From positions 744,001 to 808,000 of the forward strand of contig NC_079238.1 of NCBI RefSeq assembly GCF_027921745.1: a stretch of 64,000 nucleotides of DNA, read 5' to 3'. Shown piece by piece: positions 8,969 through 18,342 of the stretch. Numbering within the stretch: position 1 is the first letter of the stretch; each line of letters begins with the position of its first letter. The translations under genes were made by a program, and so were the position numbers. The stretch comes from Schizosaccharomyces osmophilus (Eukaryota > Ascomycota > Schizosaccharomycetes > Schizosaccharomycetales > Schizosaccharomycetaceae). The notes beneath the pieces were generated by a model, which saw only the letters and a program-made list of their open reading frames with translations, ran no database searches and had not been told where the DNA came from.

Positions 8969-9844
8969 ATTCACTTTTTATTTTACTTTTTGACTTGTTT
9001 TAACGTGCATCCCAATTGGCTTATTCGCTTCGCTTGACAAGTTTGTAATAACATCTCTCTGTTTGCTGCTCAGTGCTACTTAAACATACGATCAGAAATC
9101 ATGTTGAAATAAATAAACAAATAAGCGTGCAAAGTGGCATTTCCCATTGACTCTAACCAAATCCAAGAAAAAGTCCATTTTCGAGGCCAAATATCGCAAG
9201 TAGTAGCTTGATGGAGGTTCGAATCTATTACGACTCTTGGTTCCAAAGATAAATATCGGAAAAATCAATTAAAAAGAAGGCGAATAAAAGCAGCCGATTT
9301 TGTCGTATTCAATGTATAGCTTTTGCACTACCTGAATCACATATGACAGATAACAGACTTTTTTATTTGATTACATTTGTATAAACAAAGCAGATTCCCT
9401 CCTTCGAAGCGTCTCATTTGTGAGTACCCGTTTATTATTTAAAAATTTGAAATGTATCAAAAGAAAAAGGTCAAGCCCTAACTGTTCCTTTCAAACTGGA
9501 AATGAGCTAGTCTTTCACAGATTGCTTTTTCCATACATGTCACCAAAATGATTTATTTTTATCAAAAGATACAACTAAAAATTGTTAATTTCAAAAGCTA
9601 CTTTTAATCTTAAGAAATTCTCAAAAAGCCTCATACACAAGTTTCTATATTATACTATTTCTTATAGACATCAATTTAGTTGTATTTGAGGACATTTGCT
9701 AAGCAAAAACGAATATTTTTCCGTTGGCCTCATTCATACCTTTGCTGGTGTCAATGAGCTGAATGGGGCTTTGTAAGCTACACATTGTTTATTTCTTTTG
9801 AACGTTGTGCCTTGTTTGCTTGATGGTGGTACCGACGCATGTAA

Positions 9845-9855
9845 GTAAACAAACA
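9845..9855 (+). promoter_or_regulatory. perfect FLEX (Mei4) site
   Basis: GTAAACAAACA, followed by a further AACA unit. It is an exact match to the fission yeast FLEX consensus, about 180 bp upstream of the TATA box at 10028. Confidence 0.5.
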
Positions 9856-10027
9856 AACAAATGAAGCCAATGAAGTCCACTTATATGCTTATTGATTTAC
9901 AAATTTGATTGATAACTAGCTGACTGCTTTTCATTTTTCGGAGAAAAAGACCTAATAAGGTTGAGATTTTTATTTGTTGTTGCATTGGGAAGATCTTCGA
10001 TAATTCAACAAACAGTGCCCTTGAAAA

Positions 10028-10040
10028 TATATATAAATAG
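10028..10040 (+). promoter_or_regulatory. TATA box of an unassigned transcript
   Basis: TATATATAAATAG in an otherwise gene-free region. The nearest plus-strand ATG is at 10120 and opens only 19 codons (MLRNSKAKEQYRGKSNYTL). A promoter for a non-coding or short-peptide RNA is possible. Confidence 0.35.
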
Positions 10041-10523
10041 GCCCGGTTTCAACATATTTTTTAAATTGAATTTATCACAGGTTTCATACAACAAAAACCT
10101 TGAACCTTTCTAGCGAATCATGCTAAGAAATTCAAAAGCTAAGGAACAATATCGGGGCAAGAGCAACTACACTCTATAAAATTCAAGAATGGTTTCAAAA
10201 AGTTTGAATATCAGCCTTGCCTAGACTCTTTGCCTCATTAAGATTGATGTACTTTGCTGTCGATTTCCAAGACTCACCTCGACTGAATGGTAAGCAATTT
10301 CAAATTGAAAAATTTTAACAATAGAAAGGATACATAAAAGCTATAAGCTTGTTTGCCTTTTTGGTTAATTTTGAATTCAATACCGTTGCTTTGGCGGGAA
10401 ATCGAACTTTCTGTTTTCGAATGGCCTTCTTCTTGCCATCATCCTTTTTTTAAATAGGATCTTATATATTGAAAAAAATTCATCTTCTTTTTTTGGCTTT
10501 TTCACAGTGGTTGATTTACCTTG

Positions 10524-10534
10524 TGTTTGTTTAC
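10524..10534 (-). promoter_or_regulatory. perfect FLEX (Mei4) site
   Basis: The minus strand reads GTAAACAAACA exactly. It lies in gene-free DNA about 490 bp downstream of the TATA box at 10028. Confidence 0.45.
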
Positions 10535-11187
10535 GTTCTGAGGTACCACTCTTAGCACATCAGAAACACTGTTCCAATCATCTGCCCATTTATGCAGGAG
10601 AGTTAGTTCAAAGCAATTGTCCTCCTGCATGAATTGCAGTTTTTGAATTCAGACGCTGATGATACGCATGCATTTTTTTTGATGAAACCATGAAATACAA
10701 AACTGTAGGCGTTTAGCAACAAGAGCAGGGCGCTTAATCAAACACAATCGAAGCAATATGAACGAACTGCGAATTAATCTTTCGATTACGGTTCCACTTA
10801 CAAAACTAGGAGGCGTTTGAGCAATGTAATTCCAAAAGACTTTCATAAAGTGACTTTTCTGGTTATTGTTTTTCTGCTACTAGCAATTGTTAGAATGGGT
10901 CGAAAGCAAATAAAAATACCCTCCTCAAAATCTCAATAAACTTACATGTCTTCTCTTCATGTATATATCTGTATACTTTTCTGTAACCAACAGAAACTAA
11001 TGAGACGTAACATTAAATCAAATTTTATCAAGCAGTTCATGATTTCACAATTAAATCTGATAAATTATGGAATCCTTCATAAGCTTTGTGACAGAGATTG
11101 TAAACAGTAAAAACCTTCAAGTCAAGGATATACCACATATATGCACATTTGCGATATATATACTAAACAATAATGTTGAATAACTTC

Positions 11188-11259
11188 GGTTGTATGGTGT
11201 AATGGCTAGCACATGAGATTTTGATTCTCGAGACCTGGGTTCGATTCCCAGTACGACCT
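11188..11259 (+). tRNA. tRNA-Gln (UUG)
   Basis: This 72-nt cloverleaf has acceptor GGTTGTA paired with TACGACC, a D arm with GGTGTAATGGCTAGCAC, an anticodon loop TTTTGAT giving anticodon TTG, and a T arm CTGGGTTCGATTCCCAG. The B box GGTTCGATTCC is perfect. There is no intron. A T-rich terminator follows (TTTTTTTT from about 11272). It marks the right edge of the gene-poor island. Confidence 0.95.
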
Positions 11260-11923
11260 TCGACAACCGTATTTTTTTTCTACTATGAACGAGTCGTCCA
11301 AAAAGTAACTAAGAAAAGAATTCACAAAAGAGATTGCTTGAACTTTTGTCGATTTGATCTTTACAAGTGCAAACACACGGTACTTTTAAAGTTACCAACA
11401 AGCAAACGCGTTCTTAGAAAACTGCGAATTCTGTGACAAAAACAAAAAGTGAGTGAAAGCACCTCAATTTGGATAATCAGTTGGGTTTTTTTGTATTAAG
11501 AATATTTTATACGTTTTATAGATGATGCTCACTTGAGTCTGAGTTATTCTGCATTTTTTTATCAAAGCTTTTGAATAATTGCCTTTTGTTTATTTGTTTA
11601 CTTTTCATTAACGAGGTTGGCCAGAATATAACGAATTGCCTCTAATCTAATAAGGAAAGCTTCATTGGCCAATCCAACCATACCTCATACCAGTCACATA
11701 ATGTGGGACCTGTGACTGCTTTGATTGAAATAAACCAGCCACCTGCTTTAAAACCTTCCTTGTACCATACACCTGGAAGGGATATTTAGCAAAGAGCTAA
11801 ATTAATACCACTAATACCCTCCGTAGTTTCATACTATAACCCTCTTTTGTTTATACACTTTCTTTGTGAAAGAAAAAAAATAAAAGTAGAAACTACTACC
11901 TTCGTTTTTGTATAGTTTTTAGA
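11260..11923. promoter_or_regulatory. psu1 upstream region
   Basis: It contains a forkhead-like GTAAACAAATA on the minus strand (11591-11601), a CCAAT box (about 11669) and two inverted HomolD boxes (11691-11718). The pyrimidine-rich stretch before the psu1 ATG is typical of strongly expressed genes. Confidence 0.55.
11691..11718. promoter_or_regulatory. inverted pair of HomolD boxes upstream of psu1
   Basis: CAGTCACA at 11691-11698 and its exact reverse complement TGTGACTG at 11711-11718, spaced by 12 bp. HomolD (CAGTCACA) is the TATA-substituting core element of fission yeast ribosomal protein promoters. Here it lies about 210-230 bp upstream of the psu1 ATG. Confidence 0.55.
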
Positions 11924-12952
11924 ATGCGTTTCTTTGAAACTGTTACTGCTGCTCTCTTTTTTGGAGGTGCATTGGCTGCTCCTTTCCGTCATCCCCATCA
12001 CTTGCACCATAAGCGTGATGGCGTTGTCACTTCTCAGGTAGTCGCCTATACCACTGTTGTCGCAGGAGGCTCTTCTTCAGTTAGCCCTACTAGCTCTTCT
12101 TCTACTGTTACACCTAGCTCTTCTTCCACAACTTCTTCTTCTTCCGCTGCTGCCCCTAGTAGCACTGGTGGCTCTTCTAGCTTCCAAGACGGTGTTTATG
12201 ATTGCTCCAGCTTCCCTTCCGATCAAGAAGGTATTGTTGCCCTTGAGTACCTCGGTCTTGGCGGTTATACGGGCATCCAAATCGGTAACGGTGCTGGAAG
12301 TTCTTGTAGTGAAGGTGCTTACTGCTCCTATGCCTGTAAGCCCGGTATGATGAAGACTCAATGGCCCTCGGAGCAACCTGGTGATGGTGAAACCCGTGGT
12401 GGCTTGGTGTGCAAGAATGGTAAACTTCACCGCACAAACACTGATAAGAATAGCCTTTGTGAAGAGGGTCTTGGATCTGCTTCTGTTCAAAACAACCTCG
12501 GTCAGGGCGTTGCTATTTGCCAAACCGACTATCCCGGAAGTGAAAACATGGTTATTCCCACTTTTGTTGATGGTGGTGCCACTTCTGCTTTGACTGTTAC
12601 TGACAACAACAGTTACTTCCACTGGCGCGGAATGGGTACTTCTGCCCAATTCTATGTTAACAAGGCTGGTTATTCTGCCGAGAAGGGTTGCCAATGGGGT
12701 AACCAAAATGATGATTTTGGTAACTGGGCACCTCTTGTCTTTGGCGCTGGTATGACTGATGGAATTACCTGGTTGTCTATTTTCCAAAACCCCTTGACCA
12801 GTCAAAAGGCCAACTACAATGTTAAGATTGTCGGTGATGACGGCGCCAACGTTAGTGGTGACTGTGTCTTTGAGAACGGTTCCTTCGGTAATGGTTCCAA
12901 TGGCTGTACTGTTGGTGTTACATCTGGATCCGCCAAGTTTGTCTTTTACTAA
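11924..12952 (+). CDS. psu1: cell wall SUN-family protein Psu1
   Basis: A 342-residue secreted protein of the fungal SUN group (Sim1/Uth1/Nca3/Sun4, glycoside hydrolase 132 type). It has a signal peptide (ETVTAALFFGGALAAPF), a likely Kex2 site (HHLHHKRDG) and a Ser/Thr-rich O-glycosylation linker (about 50-88). The conserved C-terminal domain has the cysteine pattern YCSYACKPGMMKTQWP, LVCKNGKL and CQTDYPGSE, then YFHWRGMGTSAQFYVNKAG and KGCQWG. It is expected to act in wall remodelling and septum separation, and S. pombe psu1 is essential for wall synthesis. Codon use is strongly biased to favoured codons, implying high expression. The same bias explains the long open frame on the opposite strand. 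Confidence 0.95.
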   Translation: MRFFETVTAALFFGGALAAPFRHPHHLHHKRDGVVTSQVVAYTTVVAGGSSSVSPTSSSSTVTPSSSSTTSSSSAAAPSSTGGSSSFQDGVYDCSSFPSDQEGIVALEYLGLGGYTGIQIGNGAGSSCSEGAYCSYACKPGMMKTQWPSEQPGDGETRGGLVCKNGKLHRTNTDKNSLCEEGLGSASVQNNLGQGVAICQTDYPGSENMVIPTFVDGGATSALTVTDNNSYFHWRGMGTSAQFYVNKAGYSAEKGCQWGNQNDDFGNWAPLVFGAGMTDGITWLSIFQNPLTSQKANYNVKIVGDDGANVSGDCVFENGSFGNGSNGCTVGVTSGSAKFVFY

Positions 12953-14112
12953 GTTAGTAAAAGGGAACAGGACAGGTGCAATTCACTTTAAGTCGCTGAA
13001 GGCTTTTACGAAGGTCCATTGGTTGTGCATATAAATTGAAGAATGTACAACCGTTATAATTTTGTTATTTCTATGACGATAATAGGCAATGTATGAATTG
13101 CCGACTAAACCATTTCTATGTGGATACAGGAATGGAAAAAAACTAGACGCTAAGATGGGAACAAATACGATTGTTCCATTATTCTGTTTTAAAACTGTGA
13201 TATTCTTTATTAGTATGATAACCCAGTATGTGAAGAACTGAGTGATGTATAAAACCCTCATATGTTCAGTCCTTTCTCTCCTTATTTTCAACTTGACCTT
13301 TCTTTTTATTTCTTTTGATCTTTATACTATTCACTTTCGTTTTTTTTTTTTTAAATGCTATTTATTCCCTTTTTTATATAGTTTGGTTGCTATGATATGA
13401 TTAAATTCCGCAATGACAATGTTAAAATTTTTTTCTGTAAATTTTGTTAGAGTTCGTAAAAAGGAATAAGGAAATGTAAAGAAGGTCGCTGTCGGATAGC
13501 TTATGGTAAAATGAGAACCACTGGTAAGGAAGGGAAGGGAAGAAAATGCGAAGGAGTTAAATCCGTAGAAACCTCGATAAGAAGATACCGAGAGAAACGT
13601 AACTGTAAGGAATTGCAAGGCAAACCAAGAATTAAGAGTCACAACGATAGCGATTACATATATAAGGGCGTTGAAGGATATCTCCGTAAACGCGTAAACA
13701 AAAGGCCACACCACCAAAAAAGGATGAGGTCAAGTATGCGTAAGGGACGAGAGGAAAGGAAAAATTGCGTCGCGCAGCGCGAGATAAGAAATGGGTAAAA
13801 GAGCAGATTCCTGTCTATAGGAGAGATGAAATCTACAAATCAAGGCATCTCAATATGAAAACGAAAGATGTGACAAAGCCCATACAGGTGGGAAAAGTGT
13901 TTATAAATAGCAAGAGATGGCCGGTTCAAGTGAGAGAAAAAACGTCTCTAGCAGGCAGAACAGAGTTAACAACTTGTGAAAGAAATCAGACAAGTGCTTG
14001 TACGAAAGAGATTCATCGAGTGGGAGGAATTTCATTTGCAAGGAACTATAACAAAAGGATCCATAGACAAGATTATTGGAAGACCATCGGGAATTATAGT
14101 GGAAGAAGAGCA
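12953..14112. promoter_or_regulatory. psu1 3' region and purine-rich leader of the aldehyde dehydrogenase gene
   Basis: After the psu1 3' end there is a T13 run (13340-13352). From about 13500 to 14110 the plus strand is unusually purine-rich. Part of it is open in frame with the downstream dehydrogenase, from an ATG at 13855. The peptide it would encode is very basic and resembles no domain. Confidence 0.45.
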
Positions 14113-15615
14113 ATGAGCAAAATGTCGAACCCAGGATGGATGAGTAAAATTCGAAATGTCGATTTGTTTGATTTGGAAGAGCAACCCGCACGAAGTTTTA
14201 TTGGAGGCAAGTGGGTGACCGCATCGTCTGGTCAAGTATTCGATGTAGAAGACCCTGGACGCAGTCGAGTCCTAGCGTCGGTAACGGACATGGCCGTGGA
14301 AGAAACTCGAGAGGCGATTGAGATTGCACATACAGCCTTCCAAAAGTATCGTCATAGCTCTGTGAGAGAACGAGCAGCGATTTTACGCCGTTGGTATGAA
14401 TTGATGTTGGAAAACGCAGATGACTTGGCCACTATGATGACACTGGAAAACGGAAAGTCGTTAGCGGATTCCAAAGGCGAAGTGGTTTATGCGGCAAACT
14501 TTCTCGATTGGTTTTCAGGCGAAGCACTCCGTGTCAATGGTGACTCCCATATGGCTTCGGCACCAAATAACCGCATTTTGACAATCAAACAACCCGTAGG
14601 CGTTGTTGGCATTATCACTCCATGGAACTTTCCTGCTGCCATGATTACTCGCAAAGTAGGTGCTGCATTGGCTGCCGGGTGTACCATGGTCATCCGTCCA
14701 GCCGGAGAGACTCCTTTTTCCGCGATTGCGCTTGCCAAACTTGCAGAACGTGCTGGTGTTCCGGCAGGCGTCATAAACATGGTCACCTCTGACTCTCCCG
14801 CTGAGCATGGCCTTGAATTGACCACCAATCCCCTTGTTCGCAAAGTGTCGTTCACTGGTTCTACAAACGTTGGCAAGATTCTCGCCAATCAGTCTTCATC
14901 TACACTCAAGAAGCTCTCTCTCGAGCTTGGTGGTAATGCTCCTTTTATCGTGTTTGAAGACGCCGATTTGGAAAAGGCTGCCGATGCTTTGATTGCCTGT
15001 AAATTCCGTGGCAGCGGACAAACTTGTGTTTGTGCCAACCGTATATTTGTTCATTCCAATGTTTATACACCATTCGTTCAACTCGTATATGATCGCGTCT
15101 CCAGATTCCAACTCGGTTACGGTCTTGACGAAGGCGTAACCCACGGTCCCCTTGTCAGTCGCAAGGCCGTTCACAAGGTACAGGAGCATGTGAATGATGC
15201 TCTCAATAAAGGTGCTACCGCTCTCACCGGTGGTTCCGTCGCTTCTGAAATGGGTCCTTGCTATTTCCATCCCACCGTCCTCATTGAGGCCAAGCACAAC
15301 ATGCTCATTGCTCAGGAAGAGACCTTTGGTCCTGTTTGTGCCCTCTTCAAATTCTCCACCGAAGAAGAGGTCCTTAAGCACGCTAACAATACGCCCGTAG
15401 GCTTGGCTGGCTATCTGTTTTCCAAAGATATTTCTCGCGTCTTTCGCGTTGCCGAAGCCCTTGAGGTTGGCATGGTAGGCTGTAACACGGGTGCTGTCTC
15501 TGATGTGCTTTCTCCATTCGGCGGTGTCAAGGAAAGCGGATATGGTCGTGAAGGTAGTCAACATGGCATTTCCGAATACTTGGACATCAAGTCAATGACG
15601 ATCTCTCTCGACTAA
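14113..15615 (+). CDS. succinate-semialdehyde dehydrogenase [NAD(P)+]
   Basis: About 500 residues of the aldehyde dehydrogenase superfamily, GabD/Uga2 type. It oxidises succinate semialdehyde to succinate in GABA catabolism. Visible motifs are VGVVGIITPWNFPAAMITRK (cofactor-binding segment), SFTGSTNVGKIL, the catalytic Glu in KLSLELGGNAPFIVFEDAD, the catalytic Cys in RGSGQTCVCANR (the paired Cys is typical of SSADH), and EETFGPVCALF. The C-terminus has SPFGGVKESGYGREGSQHG. ATGs at 14113, 14122 and 14140 give lengths close to the family's 480-500. The frame is open further upstream, with an ATG at 13855 that would add 86 very basic residues, possibly a mitochondrial leader. I recall the S. pombe counterpart as SPAC1002.12c. 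Confidence 0.92.
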   Translation: MSKMSNPGWMSKIRNVDLFDLEEQPARSFIGGKWVTASSGQVFDVEDPGRSRVLASVTDMAVEETREAIEIAHTAFQKYRHSSVRERAAILRRWYELMLENADDLATMMTLENGKSLADSKGEVVYAANFLDWFSGEALRVNGDSHMASAPNNRILTIKQPVGVVGIITPWNFPAAMITRKVGAALAAGCTMVIRPAGETPFSAIALAKLAERAGVPAGVINMVTSDSPAEHGLELTTNPLVRKVSFTGSTNVGKILANQSSSTLKKLSLELGGNAPFIVFEDADLEKAADALIACKFRGSGQTCVCANRIFVHSNVYTPFVQLVYDRVSRFQLGYGLDEGVTHGPLVSRKAVHKVQEHVNDALNKGATALTGGSVASEMGPCYFHPTVLIEAKHNMLIAQEETFGPVCALFKFSTEEEVLKHANNTPVGLAGYLFSKDISRVFRVAEALEVGMVGCNTGAVSDVLSPFGGVKESGYGREGSQHGISEYLDIKSMTISLD

Positions 15616-15936
15616 AAAACGATCTAAACCGGTTTCTCTTCCAATGCTTGATTCTAATTCCAAGGTCCAGCGATGTGGTGGATTATTTAATTCCACTCTT
15701 TTTCTACCCCTTTTTTCATGAAATATAACCGTCCTATTTAGTTTCTTATGATACATGTTCACTGTTACCGAAAAAGTGTTTTGTTATTTAAATAAATGAA
15801 AAGTTATGAATATTATTCTGTTTCTCAACAGGATATATAAATAGTAAAAAAATTCGACTAGGTCGTTTGCAAGAGAAATTTTAGAACATCTAATATAACT
15901 GAAAAGTCAGTCTTCCAAGAATTAATGATAAACTCG
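15616..15936. other. convergent intergenic region
   Basis: A 321 bp AT-rich stretch between the dehydrogenase and gaa1 3' ends. I see nothing beyond probable 3' UTRs. Confidence 0.5.
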
Positions 15937-17667
15937 TTAAGCTCTATGAAGTCTCGCTTTTCGGATATCCGTCAAGATGTATTGAATAGCCCACGGGATA
16001 TCACATAATAACAATGCCGTATATGAAAACGGCACTAACCATGAGTTATAAAGTGCATATGAATCAAACCAAGAGTGAAACGGATACTGAAATACTTTTT
16101 CGACAACAATCGGAAAAAAGATGGGAGCAAGGAAAATGCAACTAACAAGAGGGTATAACAGAAATCGAGGAAACGAGAAAGAAAGGAATTGAACGAAAGT
16201 AAGCCATAGTCCAATGAAATAAGCAAGTGAGAAATTTAAAGTGCTTACGGTGGTCAAAAGAAGAGACTTTGACATTAGTGAATAAGCAAGCGTTAATCGT
16301 GTCTCTCGGCGGCTAGGTTGAAATAACAGACATAAGCCAACAGAAGCAGCAGCATAGGCCACAACTAAAGCAACTGGGTTTTGTGCGTCTTTTGTAAGAA
16401 AGCTGGTGTACATGAACAAAAAAGATGTTACCATGTTAAGTAACCATAAACAAAATGGTTTCCACATGTTCAAGTGTTTAGGCTGAGACATCCAATGCCG
16501 ATATCCCCCAATCATCAAACTCGCCGCGATCAGTAATGCAGCTGGCATATAATCACCAATGCTAACAAAGGTAAACTGATTTAACAGAAAATAAAAAAAA
16601 TAGGATTGATGCAAGTGCTCTAATAGATTGTTGAGGGATCGAAAGCAACTTTCAATAGCCTGTCCACATCTAGTCATGTCAAAAGTAAATGGATCTCCAG
16701 CATCGATTCGTACAGTCAAAGCATCAATCTTGTATTGTGGAAAAAGAAAGTGAGCGTTTGTTAAATTTGAAGCCGCTTGTGATACCATACCTCGAGAAAG
16801 CGCCTTTAACCTGGAGCTGTAATCGGAAGACGTATATGGATTGTATACCTCACCATGCAATTTGAGAGAGTACATAAAGCTCGACATGAAGATCTTTGCT
16901 ACAGTATTGATCAGGTCCAAGTTTGGGAGTTGACCATTCGCGGCTTGATACAAAATCTCTGCCACATCATTATTTTCTCCTTTTCTTGGAAGTTCCATTG
17001 CTAGTGCAGCCTGAATGGTTCCTGCTTTGAATCGAAGACCGTTAATGCTATAAGCGAAAGGAGTTTGATCGTGGTATGCAGACAAAAATGCAGAGGTTCC
17101 CGAGACTGGATGATCTGGAACGAGAAGGATGATGTCTTTAGACCAAAGAGACCAACCTTGAAAGTATTTCATTAAACTGATAGCTAAAGCAAGCCCTGCT
17201 TCATTATAATAGCCCTCATTATCCTTCCAGGGAACGCACAGTAAGAGAGACTCAGTTGCATCACCTCTAGGAGACCGGAAAACCGTATAAAAGTTTGATC
17301 CTTCGTGAGATTCTTCGTAAACGTGAGTTGTATAGTTTTGTCTTTGAACGGCCATTCCCATAGTCGTAAATATGGTCTCTAAATCATGGAACATCGGGTT
17401 CCACTCTTCAGCTTCGTCTTTGTTTGACCAGCCCCGGACAAGTGAAAGAGCGGCCCGCATCGTTTTTGTGTTTTCATTTCCAAAGTATGTGTTGACTTGT
17501 CCAGGAAGCAAGGCATTTTCCGACACACGCAGATTTTTCAAAAATTGCACCGATGGAAGTAGAAATATATATAAGGCACCAATTAGTGTACATATAATCT
17601 GAAAGAATAGTAGATGTCTGATTATAAAGGGAACCAACCGAGACTGAAGCTTAGTTATTACACTCAT
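15937..17667 (-). CDS. gaa1: GPI-anchor transamidase subunit Gaa1
   Basis: 576 residues from the first ATG (MSVITKLQSRLVPF). Gaa1 is an ER membrane subunit of the GPI transamidase that attaches preassembled GPI to proteins. It has an N-terminal membrane helix (about 16-36), a large lumenal domain with a peptidase-like fold (NTYFGNENTKTMRAALSLV, YYNEAGLALAISLMKYFQGW, LLVPDHPVSGTSAFLSAYHD), and about six C-terminal membrane segments. That topology and length fit the family. An upstream in-frame extension exists only from a TTG and is not used. It is divergent from sgt1 over 675 bp. Confidence 0.92.
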   Translation of the reverse strand: MSVITKLQSRLVPFIIRHLLFFQIICTLIGALYIFLLPSVQFLKNLRVSENALLPGQVNTYFGNENTKTMRAALSLVRGWSNKDEAEEWNPMFHDLETIFTTMGMAVQRQNYTTHVYEESHEGSNFYTVFRSPRGDATESLLLCVPWKDNEGYYNEAGLALAISLMKYFQGWSLWSKDIILLVPDHPVSGTSAFLSAYHDQTPFAYSINGLRFKAGTIQAALAMELPRKGENNDVAEILYQAANGQLPNLDLINTVAKIFMSSFMYSLKLHGEVYNPYTSSDYSSRLKALSRGMVSQAASNLTNAHFLFPQYKIDALTVRIDAGDPFTFDMTRCGQAIESCFRSLNNLLEHLHQSYFFYFLLNQFTFVSIGDYMPAALLIAASLMIGGYRHWMSQPKHLNMWKPFCLWLLNMVTSFLFMYTSFLTKDAQNPVALVVAYAAASVGLCLLFQPSRRETRLTLAYSLMSKSLLLTTVSTLNFSLAYFIGLWLTFVQFLSFSFPRFLLYPLVSCIFLAPIFFPIVVEKVFQYPFHSWFDSYALYNSWLVPFSYTALLLCDIPWAIQYILTDIRKARLHRA

Positions 17668-18342
17668 TTTCGATCCTTTATATCTGTAATTCCACAGCTG
17701 ACATAGGATTTTATGAAGTCTTCTACAGAATTTTCTACTCAACTTTTCCAAAAATTCGCATGAATTCTTCTTTTTAGGTTGTTTCTTAAGCGTCGCTCGT
17801 TTGTTTACAAAGATACTTGTCTCTAATATTTCGTTCAATTACGCAAATTCAAATACTGAATTGCAACAAGTTTGTAAAACATTATACGACAAAAGAACGA
17901 AGACAACTGACTTTTAATACAGGCAAAAAGGAATGACTAGTGGTTTTACATAGCGCGCAAGAGGTCACACAAAAGTAACAGGTATACAATTATTTGTATA
18001 CGATAAACAAACACATTTTTACCCTTCATCGATAAACAAGAAGTTAGTAGAGTTTTTTTTTTTCATATGCATTCGTAGCTGGCTCTAACCTTCACTTGAA
18101 AATCTAGATACCATAATTATTTTGCAAACACTTTTCCTACTGGGTTTGTTTTTTAGTGTAAAACAGCGAACCAGACGAGTTGGCAAGAATTACAAAAACA
18201 GGAAACTACCATCTTCAGAGTTGTAGAAATTCCTTTCTTGTTTCTTGCATTTTGTATTTAATACGAGGCTGTTTCTTGTTTTCAACCCCCAAAATCCATT
18301 TCTTGGAAGATAAATTCGAGTGAACAAAGGTTTGCCTTGGAA
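17668..18342. promoter_or_regulatory. divergent promoter region, gaa1/sgt1
   Basis: A 675 bp AT-rich region between divergent genes. I see no coding or RNA gene. Open frame continues upstream of both ATGs only from non-ATG codons. Confidence 0.45.

Larger units (their letters stand above)
8969..11187. other. 2.2 kb gene-poor region with forkhead sites and a TATA box
   Basis: No protein gene I can support. It contains perfect FLEX sites at 9845-9855 (plus) and 10524-10534 (minus), a strong TATA box at 10028-10040 followed by a 19-codon frame at 10120-10179, and a possible intron (GTAAGC donor at about 10290, TTAACAATAG end). A 65-codon minus-strand frame at 10649-10846 is unconvincing. A non-coding, possibly meiotic, transcript is conceivable. 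Confidence 0.4.

Noticed and set aside
9216-9225. Isolated B-box-like GGTTCGAATC suggesting a tRNA
   Set aside because: The flanking bases do not form a T stem, and no acceptor or anticodon arm can be drawn. At most it is a lone TFIIIC-type site.
10649-10846. 65-codon minus-strand frame in the gene-poor region
   Set aside because: No motif, no supporting promoter or splice context. The length is expected by chance in a 2.2 kb stretch.
12077-12805. 242-codon open frame on the strand opposite psu1
   Set aside because: It lies entirely inside a conserved, strongly codon-biased gene. Favoured codons leave few stops in antisense frames, and the translation shows no domain.
13358-13717. 119-codon hydrophobic minus-strand frame
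   Set aside because: It is the reverse of a purine-rich tract, which reads as Phe/Ser/Leu-rich. It has no gene-like context and overlaps the SSADH leader.
14896-15564. 222-codon antisense frame inside the SSADH gene
   Set aside because: Same cause: codon bias of the real gene. The catalytic motifs are on the plus strand.
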